In this document: positions 8,154-16,771 of the stretch, piece by piece
Position numbering within the stretch: the stretch's first letter is position 1
Layout: every line of letters starts with the position of its first letter
Assembly (NCBI GenBank): GCA_001898785.1
Contig: MKVE01000017.1
Location: 76,687 to 108,866 of the forward strand
Direction of reading: 5' to 3'
Source of the DNA: Chryseobacterium sp. 36-9
Lineage (GTDB): Bacteria > Bacteroidota > Bacteroidia > Flavobacteriales > Weeksellaceae
Length of the DNA: 32,180 nt
Notes under the pieces: generated by a model
What the model saw: only the letters and a program-made list of their open reading frames with translations
What the model was told of the DNA's origin: nothing
The model's database searches: none
Translations under genes and position numbers: made by a program

Positions 8154-9029
8154 TTAAGAAAGCTTTTGCATCTCTTGTCTTATCTTTTCCTGAAGTCCTT
8201 CCGAAGCCGCAACTAATGGAAGTCTCAAGTAATTTTTAATCAAACCTTTTTCCGCAAGGATAGTTTTGATGCCGCAAGGATTACCTTCAGCAAAGATCAA
8301 TCTTGTGATTTCTACCAAAGAATTGTGAATTTTATAAGCTTCATCCACTTCTCTGTTGCGAGCCAATTTTACCATTGTAGAAAATTCTTTGGGATAGGCC
8401 TGGCCGATTACCGAAATGACACCGTCACCGCCCGCCAAAGTCACTGGCAAAGTATATTCGTCATCGCCAGACATTAGTGAAAAATTCTCTGGCTTTTGTC
8501 TCAGGATATCGAAATACTGCAAAATATTTGGTGCTGCTTCTTTAATCATAAAAAGATTCGGGAAATCGTTAGCTAAACGCAAAGTTGTAGAAGCTTCAAC
8601 ATTTTGACCAGTTCTTCCGGGAACATTATAAATGATGATTTTTTCGCCAGTTTCCGCCAAAGCTTTGTAATGCTGGTAAAGCCCTTCCTGATTTGGTTTG
8701 TTGTAATAAGGAGAAACCGATAAAACAGCATCAAAATCTGACAAATCCGTTTCCTTGATTTGCTGTACAACTTCAGCCGTATTATTTCCGCCAATTCCTA
8801 AAACTAATGGTAATCTGTTATTATTGATCTTGGTGATGTGAGCAATGACTCTGTCCTTTTCTTCCTTAGAAAGTGTTGCAGCCTCAGCTGTAGTTCCCAA
8901 AACAACCAGGAAGCTGGTTCCGTTGTCTATATTATAATCGATTAATCTCGTAAGAGAATCAAAATCTACGGATAGATCTTCATTGAAAGGTGTTACCAAA
9001 GCTACACCTACGCCTTTTAGCTGACCCAT
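8154..9029 (-). CDS. dapA: 4-hydroxy-tetrahydrodipicolinate synthase
   Basis: The protein has 291 residues, the standard DapA length. It condenses pyruvate with aspartate semialdehyde in the diaminopimelate/lysine pathway, in the cytoplasm. Family marks are visible: the GTT motif at 45-47, Tyr134 in IIIYNVPGRTG with Arg139, and the Schiff-base Lys163 in MIKEAAPN. The motif after GTT reads AEAATL rather than the GES form of E. coli. Its consensus promoter is at 9082-9053. N-acetylneuraminate lyase and related aldolases share the fold, but the Tyr/Arg pattern and SPYYNKP favour DapA. It appears to be a single-gene unit. Confidence 0.94.
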   Translation of the reverse strand: MGQLKGVGVALVTPFNEDLSVDFDSLTRLIDYNIDNGTSFLVVLGTTAEAATLSKEEKDRVIAHITKINNNRLPLVLGIGGNNTAEVVQQIKETDLSDFDAVLSVSPYYNKPNQEGLYQHYKALAETGEKIIIYNVPGRTGQNVEASTTLRLANDFPNLFMIKEAAPNILQYFDILRQKPENFSLMSGDDEYTLPVTLAGGDGVISVIGQAYPKEFSTMVKLARNREVDEAYKIHNSLVEITRLIFAEGNPCGIKTILAEKGLIKNYLRLPLVAASEGLQEKIRQEMQKLS

Positions 9030-9052
9030 TTTTATTTGAAAATTAAATTTCT

Positions 9053-9082
9053 CAAAGTTAATTTATTTTGATAAACAGACAA
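9053..9082 (-). promoter_or_regulatory. Consensus promoter for dapA
   Basis: On the - strand: TTG (9082-9080), 19-base spacer, TAACTTTG (9060-9053). The predicted leader is short, about 15-20 bases. Confidence 0.7.
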
Positions 9083-9154
9083 TAGAACTCACTCACAATA
9101 TTTATTTAAAACATTGATGTTGCTGTTAAATTGTCAATATTAATATTTTTATTT

Positions 9155-9230
9155 GGGCAGCTATTTCCGTCCTCCGTTCCCGCTATCCGCCTGTGGCGGA
9201 TGAGCTCCACTCAGGCCGGGCTGCGTGCAA
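9155..9230. repeat. GC-rich hairpin element, probable dispersed intergenic repeat
   Basis: A GC-rich island in otherwise AT-rich spacer DNA. A perfect 7-bp hairpin lies at 9185-9191/9195-9201 (ATCCGCC, loop TGT, GGCGGAT), enclosed by an outer pairing of GCAGC (9157-9161) with GCTGC (9220-9224). It resembles the GGGC...CGGGCTGCGTGCAA intergenic elements that I recall from flavobacterial genomes. Only one copy is in this window, so the repeat status is inferred. Confidence 0.5.
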
Positions 9231-9354
9231 TTCATTTCATAAAAACAACATCTCAAAATGTTATAATTAAGAATCCAATTTGAAGAATCAATAACAGGAT
9301 TAATTTAGTTTTAAAACCCGAAAATCATTAGATTTGTATCCATATTATTTTTAA

Positions 9355-9402
9355 ATGAAATCGGAGATTCACGATTCAGTAATTAAGATAAAAATTAAAT
9401 GA
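9355..9402 (+). other. Possible 15-codon leader ORF coupled to the next gene
   Basis: An ATG at 9355 opens a 15-residue frame, MKSEIHDSVIKIKIK, whose TGA (9400-9402) overlaps the ATG of the next gene at 9399 as ATGA. It lies downstream of the TAGATTTG box, so it would be in the transcript. A frame this short can arise by chance. Confidence 0.25.
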
Positions 9403-10166
9403 ATAAAAATAAATTATTAGGATTTGGTATCATCAGTTTGTTGTTGATTGGTTGTAAAGCACCGCTCAATATAGCAAACATCCATACCGAAAAGAATATT
9501 TACATCACCAGCGATCTCACGGAGGATAAAGAAATGGCTGCTATCATAGAACCTTACAAACACGAATTGGAAGGTAAAATGAATACCAAAATTTCTCATA
9601 CCAATACGGAACTTAATAAATCAGGAGACAACAGCAACCTGGGAAACCTTCTGGCGGATTATACTTTCGAAGGTGCTGACGAATGGGCGAAAAAGAATAA
9701 CATTCCTGCAATAGATGCGGCAGTGATCAATATCGGAGGAATCAGAACCATCATCCCAAAAGGAGATATTGTGACCAAACAAATCTATGAAGTGATGCCT
9801 TTCGAAAATGAAATCGTCATCATCAAAATGAATGGAAAAGACGTGGAAGGATTATTTGATTACTATCTGAAAACTCAGAAAAATAATCCGGTTTCTCATT
9901 TGGTCATTGAAACGGATGAAAATAATTCGATTTCTAAAAAATTGATCAACGGAAAAACAATCGATTATAATAAAAATTATTATATCGCAACTTCTGATTA
10001 TCTGGCTTTGGGAGGAGATAATATGTTCTTTTTTAGCAAGGGTGAAATGATATCAACAGGGATCAAGATGCGTGATCTCTTCCTGGAAAAGTTCAAACAA
10101 AATCCAGAGATTTCTTCTCCAGACGACGTAAGATTGATTTTCAAAAACAAAAAAGTGCAGGAATAA
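9399..10166 (+). CDS. Lipoprotein with 5'-nucleotidase C-terminal domain
   Basis: The protein has 255 residues. A signal peptide ends in a lipobox, LIGC, with Cys19 as the lipid anchor. The rest matches the C-terminal substrate-binding domain of UshA-type 5'-nucleotidases: SNLGNLLADY near 80, a GGIRTIIPKGDI segment and YEVMPFENEIVIIKMNG, and YIATSDYLALGGDNM near 200. There is no metallophosphatase domain; that half is encoded by the next gene, whose ATG overlaps this stop by one base (TAATG). The two probably work together on extracytoplasmic nucleotides, this one positioning the base and ribose. The order, C-domain gene first, is the reverse of the domain order in fused enzymes. Confidence 0.88.
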   Translation: MNKNKLLGFGIISLLLIGCKAPLNIANIHTEKNIYITSDLTEDKEMAAIIEPYKHELEGKMNTKISHTNTELNKSGDNSNLGNLLADYTFEGADEWAKKNNIPAIDAAVINIGGIRTIIPKGDIVTKQIYEVMPFENEIVIIKMNGKDVEGLFDYYLKTQKNNPVSHLVIETDENNSISKKLINGKTIDYNKNYYIATSDYLALGGDNMFFFSKGEMISTGIKMRDLFLEKFKQNPEISSPDDVRLIFKNKKVQE

Positions 10167-11116
10167 TGAAAAGAAAAGAGTTTCTAAAATATATCGGAGG
10201 TGGAAGTCTCGCTCTGACATTGTCTCCTAATCTTTTGTTGGCAGAGCCATTTGATATTCTGAAAAAAGAGTCAGCGCATAAACTAACGATTCTTCACACG
10301 AATGATCAACACAGTAGAATCGAACCATTCGACGCTTCTTACACCAAAAATCCAAATCAAGGAGGCTTTGCCAGAAGAGCGTCATTGATCAAGAAAATCA
10401 GGAGCGAGGAAAAAAATGTGTTGCTTTTGGATTCCGGCGATATTTTCCAGGGAACACCTTACTTCAATTTCTTTGGCGGCGAATTGGAATTTAAACTGAT
10501 GAGTATGATGCAATATGATGCGTCAACAATGGGAAATCACGATTTTGATAATGGCTTGGAAGGTTTTCTGAAAGTCCTTCCGAATGCAAAATTTCCTTTC
10601 ATTTGCTCTAATTATGATTTCAAAAATACAATCCTTGACGGAAAAACCGAGCAATATAAAATCTTCAACAAAGACGGAATCAGAATAGGAATTTTTGGAG
10701 TCGGAATCGAGCTGAATGGCTTGGTTGGAAAGAAGAACTATGCAGAAACGGTTTATCACGATCCAATTGAAGTGGCTCAGCATTATGCCGATTTTTTAAG
10801 AAACGAGAAAAAATGTGATTTGGTAATTTGCTTGTCCCACATTGGTTTTGATTACCAGGACCAGCCTGAGAAAATGTCGGATAAACATTTGGCAGCAAAA
10901 ACTTCCGGAATAGATTTGATTTTAGGAGGCCATACACATACTTTTTTGAAAGAACCATTAAGCTTTCAGAATAAAAATGGTAAAAACGTTATAGTCAATC
11001 AGGTAGGATGGGCAGGGATTTTATTAGGAAGATTAGATTTTTATTTTGATAAAAACAAAAACATAAAAAATATTTCGTGGAATAATCAGTTAATAGATGA
11101 AAGCATAATAGTTTAA
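10166..11116 (+). CDS. Secreted metallophosphatase, 5'-nucleotidase N-terminal domain
   Basis: The protein has 316 residues. The N-terminus KRKEFLKYIGGGSLALTL resembles a Tat leader with KR in place of twin Arg, so export by Tat or Sec is open. The calcineurin-like metallophosphatase motifs appear in order: HTNDQH (D-x-H), LLLDSGDIFQG (GD), STMGNHDFDNG (GNHD), ICLSHIGFD, and DLILGGHTHTF (GGHTH). Together they form the dinuclear metal site of UshA-like nucleotidases. The substrate-specificity domain is missing and is supplied by the overlapping upstream gene. Stop and next ATG are separated by one base, so the operon continues into porZ. Likely function: release of phosphate and nucleosides from external nucleotides. 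Confidence 0.9.
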   Translation: MKRKEFLKYIGGGSLALTLSPNLLLAEPFDILKKESAHKLTILHTNDQHSRIEPFDASYTKNPNQGGFARRASLIKKIRSEEKNVLLLDSGDIFQGTPYFNFFGGELEFKLMSMMQYDASTMGNHDFDNGLEGFLKVLPNAKFPFICSNYDFKNTILDGKTEQYKIFNKDGIRIGIFGVGIELNGLVGKKNYAETVYHDPIEVAQHYADFLRNEKKCDLVICLSHIGFDYQDQPEKMSDKHLAAKTSGIDLILGGHTHTFLKEPLSFQNKNGKNVIVNQVGWAGILLGRLDFYFDKNKNIKNISWNNQLIDESIIV

Positions 11117-11117
11117 G

Positions 11118-13394
11118 ATGAAAAAAATTTTATTACTTATATCAATTTTTATAATTCTGATTTCTCAGGCGCAGACAACCAAATGGAGTGATTTGTTTTC
11201 GTACAATAACGTTTTGGTAATACGTGAAGATGGAGATCGTATAATTGCGGCTACCGAGAATGGCATCTTTTACTATTATCCAGGAACAGGAGAAATTAAA
11301 AAGCTATCAAAAGCCAATGGTTTGCATGAAGTTAAAATTTCCGCCTTTGATTATAATGCAGAAACTCAAACGGGCATTGTGGGTTATCAAAGTGGTTCAC
11401 TTGATGTAATTACTCCTAACGGTATTTTTATGGTAGTTGACATTCCTTTGGCAACAGGTTATAATGGTAGTAAAAATATAAATCATATATCCATTAATGG
11501 TGATAGAGCAATTATTTCATCAGGTTATGGCTTATCAATTTTTAATGTTTCGAGAAGAGAATTTGGGGATACTGCATTTTTTGCTGTAGGGGGAGTTTAT
11601 CAGGCTGTAAATGCAGCAGTATTAAAGGATAACGTTGTATATGCAGCGACCGACGCAGGACTAAAGTATCATGAGGTTAATTCCACATTTCCCGTATATT
11701 CCAGTTGGGCAAACTTTCAGTCGGGAGCTTTTAAAAAAGTAGATGCAAATGCTGTTATTGCTTTTGCAAGTAATAATCAGGTCAAATATGGTACAGGGAC
11801 AACTTTTTCAACAATTCCCAGAACGTTCACCAATATTCAGGATGTGAAAGTTACAAATAATCAGATCATCGTATCCGATGAATCACAGGTTTATGTTTAT
11901 GGTACAAATGGAATTCAGCAGAAGAATTTTAATGCGGGAGAATTGATCAATACTGCTTTGGTATATAATAATGCTTTATTTACAGGAACCAAGGTTTCCG
12001 GGATGTATAATGAACAAAAAAGCATTTTTAAACCAGATGGACCCTATAATAATAGATCTTATAAATTATCCCTTCTCAATAATCAGATATGGGTATCTTC
12101 CGGAAATAGAGATGCAGACCCTATTGCTACACCTTCAAAACCTAATGAACAAAAAATTGGTTATTATCATTACGATGGCACAAAATGGAACTACCCACAG
12201 TTTTTTGTAAGCAACTCTACTATTCTTTTTAATATTCTGGATGTAGTTCCGGATCCTTCTGATCCTACTACTGTTTATTTTACAAACTTTTTTGCTAACG
12301 GACCTGCTCCAGCCGAAAAAGGTGTATACAAAATGCAAAATAATGAGTTTGTAAAAAGATATAACTTTAATAATGGTAGTGCTTATTATTACAGACCTGT
12401 GGGGCTTACTTTTGATGAGCAAAATAACCTTTTCTGTAGTGTACAATGTACCATCCCGGCATTAAGCGGTAACTGTAGTGTTTCCAGTTTTTATCTGTTT
12501 AATAAAGCCGCAGATGCTTTCGGGGCAGATCCATTTACTACTTTTAATATCGGGGGTATACAAAAACCGCTTACGAAAAACGGTATTATATATATTCCTG
12601 CACCTTTCTTTTCGGATGGCGGACTCTTGATGTATGACTACAATAATACTGCAGCATCAACATCGGATGACAAATTCAAAGTTTTAAAAACCACTAATAA
12701 TTTACCTATCAATGGAACTTCATCTGTATCTGTGGATAATAATGATGATGTATGGATAGGGAATGGAGAAGGGCTTAGAATTCTATCTAACCCCAAATCT
12801 GCTATCTTGGAAGAAAATCCGCAGACCGATCCTATTGTTATTGAAGAAAATGGATTGGCCGAAGAACTTTTCAGGGATGCGAAAATTTTACAGATTGTAG
12901 TAGATTCCGGAAATCAAAAATGGATTTCTGTTGATGGTGGTGGTGTTTTTTATATCACACCCAATGGTGATAGAACAATTTATCATTTTACTAAGTCTAA
13001 TTCATCCTTACCCAACAACAGTGTAACAGATATCAAAATTGATGAAAAAACAGGCAAAGTTTATTTTGCGACTACAGATGGTATTGTGGTTTATCAAGGT
13101 GATGTTTCTGAAGTTACATCCAATTTTGGTAATGTATTGGTTTATCCAAATCCGGTAGTGTATGCTCAATACAAAGGTAATGTTAGAATCCGTGGATTAG
13201 CGCAAAAAACAAATATCAGAATTACTGATGCTGCTGGTAATCTTGTACATTCCGCAGTCGCGAATGGTGGTTATTTTGAGTGGAATCTTAATAATCAACG
13301 TGGTGTGAGAGTGGCTTCGGGGATCTATTATGTCTTGATGACAAACGAAGACGGAACAGATAAGGCTACCGCAAAAATTGCCGTTGTGAACTAA
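11118..13394 (+). CDS. porZ: Type IX secretion system protein PorZ
   Basis: The protein has 758 residues. It has a cleavable signal peptide (about 1-18), then two-component-regulator-type beta-propeller repeats; the first, starting WSDLFSYNNV, is characteristic of PorZ. At the end (about 672-758) is a type A T9SS sorting domain: NVLVYPNP, a central EWNL, and VASGIYYVLM. In Porphyromonas, PorZ sits on the cell surface as part of the attachment complex with PorU and delivers anionic LPS for cargo anchoring; the same role is inferred here. The gene starts 1 base after the metallophosphatase and ends 3 bases before recO, so it is in the middle of a tight operon. A generic propeller protein secreted by T9SS is the alternative. 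Confidence 0.8.
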   Translation: MKKILLLISIFIILISQAQTTKWSDLFSYNNVLVIREDGDRIIAATENGIFYYYPGTGEIKKLSKANGLHEVKISAFDYNAETQTGIVGYQSGSLDVITPNGIFMVVDIPLATGYNGSKNINHISINGDRAIISSGYGLSIFNVSRREFGDTAFFAVGGVYQAVNAAVLKDNVVYAATDAGLKYHEVNSTFPVYSSWANFQSGAFKKVDANAVIAFASNNQVKYGTGTTFSTIPRTFTNIQDVKVTNNQIIVSDESQVYVYGTNGIQQKNFNAGELINTALVYNNALFTGTKVSGMYNEQKSIFKPDGPYNNRSYKLSLLNNQIWVSSGNRDADPIATPSKPNEQKIGYYHYDGTKWNYPQFFVSNSTILFNILDVVPDPSDPTTVYFTNFFANGPAPAEKGVYKMQNNEFVKRYNFNNGSAYYYRPVGLTFDEQNNLFCSVQCTIPALSGNCSVSSFYLFNKAADAFGADPFTTFNIGGIQKPLTKNGIIYIPAPFFSDGGLLMYDYNNTAASTSDDKFKVLKTTNNLPINGTSSVSVDNNDDVWIGNGEGLRILSNPKSAILEENPQTDPIVIEENGLAEELFRDAKILQIVVDSGNQKWISVDGGGVFYITPNGDRTIYHFTKSNSSLPNNSVTDIKIDEKTGKVYFATTDGIVVYQGDVSEVTSNFGNVLVYPNPVVYAQYKGNVRIRGLAQKTNIRITDAAGNLVHSAVANGGYFEWNLNNQRGVRVASGIYYVLMTNEDGTDKATAKIAVVN

Positions 13395-13397
13395 TCA

Positions 13398-14075
13398 ATG
13401 ACACAGGAAGTTTTTTTATTGTCATATACAAAATATGGAGATCACGATGCTGTTCTCCATTGTTTTTGTAAGGAAAACGGATTCGAAAGTTTCTTTGCAA
13501 AAGGAATTTATGCTCCAAAGAACAAAAAGAAAGCATTCCTGTTTCCTTTGAACCAGCTATTTCTTCAGACATCAGACAGAAAGAAGAATATCCGGAATAT
13601 ATTGAAGATAGAGCAAAAGAATGCTAATCTCTTCAGTTCTGATATCAGAAAAAATTCCGTTTTGTTTTTTGTATCGGATCTGTTGAATCAGGTTCTCAGA
13701 AATGAAAGTCAGAATCAGAATATTTTTTATGAAATAACTAATTTTCTATATGAATTGCAAACAGAAAATTTCCAGTCACATTTGGTTTTTATTTTCCAGT
13801 TACTGAAGCATCAGGGCTTACAACCATTATTCAACCAACATGTTTTTTTGAACCCTGAGTCCGGAAACTTCGAAGAAACTGAATCACATCATTTTTTTAA
13901 TAAGGATATTTCAGCCATTTGGAAAGAATTGTTGATGTCAGAAAATCCTTATGACATTAAATTTAGCAGAATTGTAAAACAAAATTTTCTGGACTCTATT
14001 TTAGTATATTACCATTATCATTTAGCAGATTTCAGAGAGCCAAAATCCCTAGAAATTATTAAAGAAATTTTTTAA
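13398..14075 (+). CDS. recO: DNA repair protein RecO
   Basis: The protein has 225 residues, close to the usual RecO size. The N-terminal OB-fold domain is recognisable: an EVFLLSYTKYGDHDAVLHCF strand pair, then FFAKGIYAPKNKKKAF, with the basic surface expected for single-strand DNA and SSB contact. The rest is helical. RecO works with RecR to load RecA on SSB-coated gaps in the RecFOR pathway. It starts 3 bases after porZ and ends 2 bases before the GNAT gene. The zinc-finger cysteines of some RecO proteins are not seen. Confidence 0.92.
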   Translation: MTQEVFLLSYTKYGDHDAVLHCFCKENGFESFFAKGIYAPKNKKKAFLFPLNQLFLQTSDRKKNIRNILKIEQKNANLFSSDIRKNSVLFFVSDLLNQVLRNESQNQNIFYEITNFLYELQTENFQSHLVFIFQLLKHQGLQPLFNQHVFLNPESGNFEETESHHFFNKDISAIWKELLMSENPYDIKFSRIVKQNFLDSILVYYHYHLADFREPKSLEIIKEIF

Positions 14076-14077
14076 TT

Positions 14078-14569
14078 ATGATTATCAAAGCAAAAGAAAA
14101 AGATATTCCCACCATTCAGGACTTAGCAAAAAAGTCCTGGGTTGTTGCTTATGCCGATATTTTGAAACAAGATCAGATTGATTACATGTTGGATATGATG
14201 TATTCTGAAGAAGCTTTGAAAAAACATTTCGAAAACCCCAATTTTCATTATTATCTGATCCGGGAAGAAAATCAGTTTTTAGGTTTTGTTGGGTTTGAAT
14301 TCCATCAAGAACCGGAAACTACAAAGCTCCATAGGATTTATTTTTTGAAAGAAGCACAAGGAAAAGGCTTAGGCAAAGAAGTTTTGGAATTTGTGAAAAA
14401 TGAAGCTAAGAAAAATGGAAACCGAAGACTGATTCTAACGGTTAATAAAAATAATTCTGCTCAAAAATTTTATGAATATCAAGGATTTAAAATTTATGAA
14501 GAAAAAATTTTGGATGTTGGAAACGGTTATGTAATGGATGACTATCTGATGGAATTACCAATTAGCTGA
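14078..14569 (+). CDS. GNAT family N-acetyltransferase
   Basis: The 163-residue protein is a single GNAT domain. The acetyl-CoA pyrophosphate loop is visible as QGKGLG in the segment HRIYFLKEAQGKGLGKEVLEF, preceded by the core strand FLGFVGFEFH and followed by LTVNKNNSAQKFYEYQGFKIYEE, the typical C-terminal motif. The substrate is unknown; many such proteins acetylate amines or peptide N-termini. It is the last gene of the + strand operon. Its TGA overlaps the 3' end of recG on the other strand by 8 bases, and no separate terminator is visible. Confidence 0.9.
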   Translation: MIIKAKEKDIPTIQDLAKKSWVVAYADILKQDQIDYMLDMMYSEEALKKHFENPNFHYYLIREENQFLGFVGFEFHQEPETTKLHRIYFLKEAQGKGLGKEVLEFVKNEAKKNGNRRLILTVNKNNSAQKFYEYQGFKIYEEKILDVGNGYVMDDYLMELPIS

Positions 14570-16649
14570 TCTGCGACCATTTATTTTTTCCTTTATATTG
14601 CCTGATGTAATACTGTTTCATCACTTGATTATCGGGATGATTGAGAAGAGAATCTCTTTCCAGGATTTTTTCAACAGTTGATTTTGAAGCTTTGATAATT
14701 GCAGAATCTTCTATCAGGCTTAATTTTTTGAAATCGATGACACCACTTTGCTGAGTTCCGAGAATATCACCAGGACCACGCAATTCCATATCAACTTCCG
14801 AGATTTTGAAACCGTCATTCGTCTGAACCATCGTTTTGATTCTCGTCCGGCTTTCTTTGCTCAGTTTGTCGTCTGTCATCAGGATACAATAACTTTGTTC
14901 AGCACCTCTTCCAACACGTCCCCGCAACTGATGAAGCTGTGACAACCCAAATCTTTCCGCACTTTCAATCACCATAACAGAAGCATTGGGAACATTGACG
15001 CCAACTTCTATTACGGTTGTTGCAACCATAATCTGGGCATTTCCGGAAGCAAAGAATTGCATATTGATATCTTTCTCTGCAGGTTTCATTCTTCCGTGCA
15101 CCATTGTTACATTATAGCTTTTGAAGAAAGTCATTACGTGATCCAGGCCTTCCATCAGGTTTTTGTAATCCATGGTTTCCGATTCTTCGATGAGCGGATA
15201 TACAAAGTAAATCTGGCGACCTTTTTCAATCTCATCCCTGCAAAATTGATACACTGAAAGGCGGTCTTTTTCCCGTCTGTGTGCCGTAATGATTGGTTTT
15301 CTTCCAACTGGCATTTCGTCAATCACAGAAACATCCAGATCCGAATAAAAACTCATCGCCAACGTCCTCGGAATCGGTGTTGCTGTCATTACCAAAATAT
15401 GAGGCGGAATATTATTTTTTGCCCAAAGTTTCGCACGTTGAGCTACTCCAAATCTATGTTGTTCATCAATAATTGCCAATCCCAATTTTTGAAATTTCAC
15501 TTTGTCTTCAAGGATTGCATGTGTTCCGATCAGGATAGATAGTTGACCATTTTCTAATTCTTCGTGGATGATTTTTCTTTCCGAAGCTTTGGATGAACCG
15601 GTCAAAAGTCTGACGTTGATATCCGTATTTTGTAATAATTCTTGGATCGAATTGAAATGTTGCTGAGCCAGGATTTCTGTCGGAGCCATCAGGCAAGACT
15701 GGAATCCGTTATCCATCGCGATCAACATCGTTAACAAAGCAACCATCGTTTTTCCTGAGCCTACATCGCCTTGCAAAAGGCGATTCATTTGAGTCGAACG
15801 TTTCATATCGGTTCTGATTTCTTTCAGAACACGTTTTTGAGCGTTCGTTAATTCGAAAGGAAGATTATTGTTATAGAAATTAGTGAAATGATCACCGACA
15901 ATTGGGAACGGATTTCCAAATGATTTTGTTTTCTGATGCAGTTTTTTCAAGCCATAGCCTAGCTGAAAGAAAAAAGCTTCCTCAAATTTCAATCGTGTGT
16001 CAGCCGCTTCAAAATGTTTGAAATCTTTTGGAAAATGAATGTTGTAATAGGAATTCAGCCTTCCCATTAATTTCATCGATTTTAAAAGATAATCCGGCAG
16101 ATTTTCTGAAATCAGTTGAGGCAGATCTTTTAAAAGGTTGAAAATGATATTTTGAAAAAACTTATTATTAATGCCTCGCTTACTCAGTTTTTCACTTCCA
16201 GGATAAACCGGTAAAAGCGTACCTGACAACGCTTTTTTTTCATCGGCTTCAATCTCTGGATGAGGCATCGAAAAATTCCCATTGAACAGGTTAACTTTCC
16301 CAAAAATAAAGATTTCTTTATTTAACGGAATCGAATCTTTCATCCAATTCGTATATCGGAACCAAACTAAATCCATCGTTCCGGTTTCATCCCGAAATTT
16401 TGCGGACAAACGTTTTCCCTTTTCGTAAACAACTTCCTGGATATCTGTGATTTTTCCTCTCAACTGAATATCCGCATCCGGCTCTTTTGTCAAATCACCG
16501 ATTTTGTAAATCTTACTTTTATCAATATAACGTATGGGATAAAAGGTTAGCAAATCTTCCACAGTCGAGATTCCCAACACGTTTTTGATGAGTTTTGCGC
16601 GTTCGGTTCCGATATTTTTGAGAAATTCTATGGAAGTTTCTAAAGTCAA
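14562..16649 (-). CDS. recG: ATP-dependent DNA helicase RecG
   Basis: With the TTG start at 16649 the protein has 695 residues, near the 693 of E. coli RecG. It has an N-terminal wedge/OB domain, then SF2 helicase motifs: LQGDVGSGKTMVA (Walker A), APTEILAQQH (Ia), IDEQHRFG (II, DEQH), MTATPIPRT (III), and the C-terminal LRGRVGRG (VI). It remodels stalled forks and Holliday junctions. The frame continues to another TTG at 16700, but a promoter-like pair (TTG at 16709-16707, 19 bases, TAATTTTC at 16687-16680) lies inside that extension, and TLETSIEFLKN after the 16649 codon matches the usual N-terminus. The 3' end overlaps the convergent GNAT gene by 8 bases. Confidence 0.93.
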   Translation of the reverse strand: MTLETSIEFLKNIGTERAKLIKNVLGISTVEDLLTFYPIRYIDKSKIYKIGDLTKEPDADIQLRGKITDIQEVVYEKGKRLSAKFRDETGTMDLVWFRYTNWMKDSIPLNKEIFIFGKVNLFNGNFSMPHPEIEADEKKALSGTLLPVYPGSEKLSKRGINNKFFQNIIFNLLKDLPQLISENLPDYLLKSMKLMGRLNSYYNIHFPKDFKHFEAADTRLKFEEAFFFQLGYGLKKLHQKTKSFGNPFPIVGDHFTNFYNNNLPFELTNAQKRVLKEIRTDMKRSTQMNRLLQGDVGSGKTMVALLTMLIAMDNGFQSCLMAPTEILAQQHFNSIQELLQNTDINVRLLTGSSKASERKIIHEELENGQLSILIGTHAILEDKVKFQKLGLAIIDEQHRFGVAQRAKLWAKNNIPPHILVMTATPIPRTLAMSFYSDLDVSVIDEMPVGRKPIITAHRREKDRLSVYQFCRDEIEKGRQIYFVYPLIEESETMDYKNLMEGLDHVMTFFKSYNVTMVHGRMKPAEKDINMQFFASGNAQIMVATTVIEVGVNVPNASVMVIESAERFGLSQLHQLRGRVGRGAEQSYCILMTDDKLSKESRTRIKTMVQTNDGFKISEVDMELRGPGDILGTQQSGVIDFKKLSLIEDSAIIKASKSTVEKILERDSLLNHPDNQVMKQYYIRQYKGKNKWSQIS

Positions 16650-16771
16650 ACAAGAAAAATTTGTTCCGACGAATTTCGGGAAAATTAAAGTAAACCACAA
16701 AAGTCACAAAAGAAAAACGCAAAATTTGTCCCCGGAAAAGAATGTAGCATTAATTTTCTTTTGAATTTAAA

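Larger units (their letters stand above)
9030..9398. other. Gene-poor intergenic region between dapA and the 5'-nucleotidase operon
   Basis: This 369-base gap holds the dapA promoter, a GC-rich hairpin element (9155-9230), a TAGATTTG box at 9329-9336 that may serve the + strand operon, and a 15-codon mini-ORF at 9355-9402. The stretch 9231-9328 is AT-rich and I see nothing specific in it. Confidence 0.7.

Noticed and set aside
14562-14569. Frameshift or annotation error at the GNAT/recG junction
   Set aside because: Both stops are clean and both proteins end at family-typical positions; this is a simple 8-base convergent overlap.
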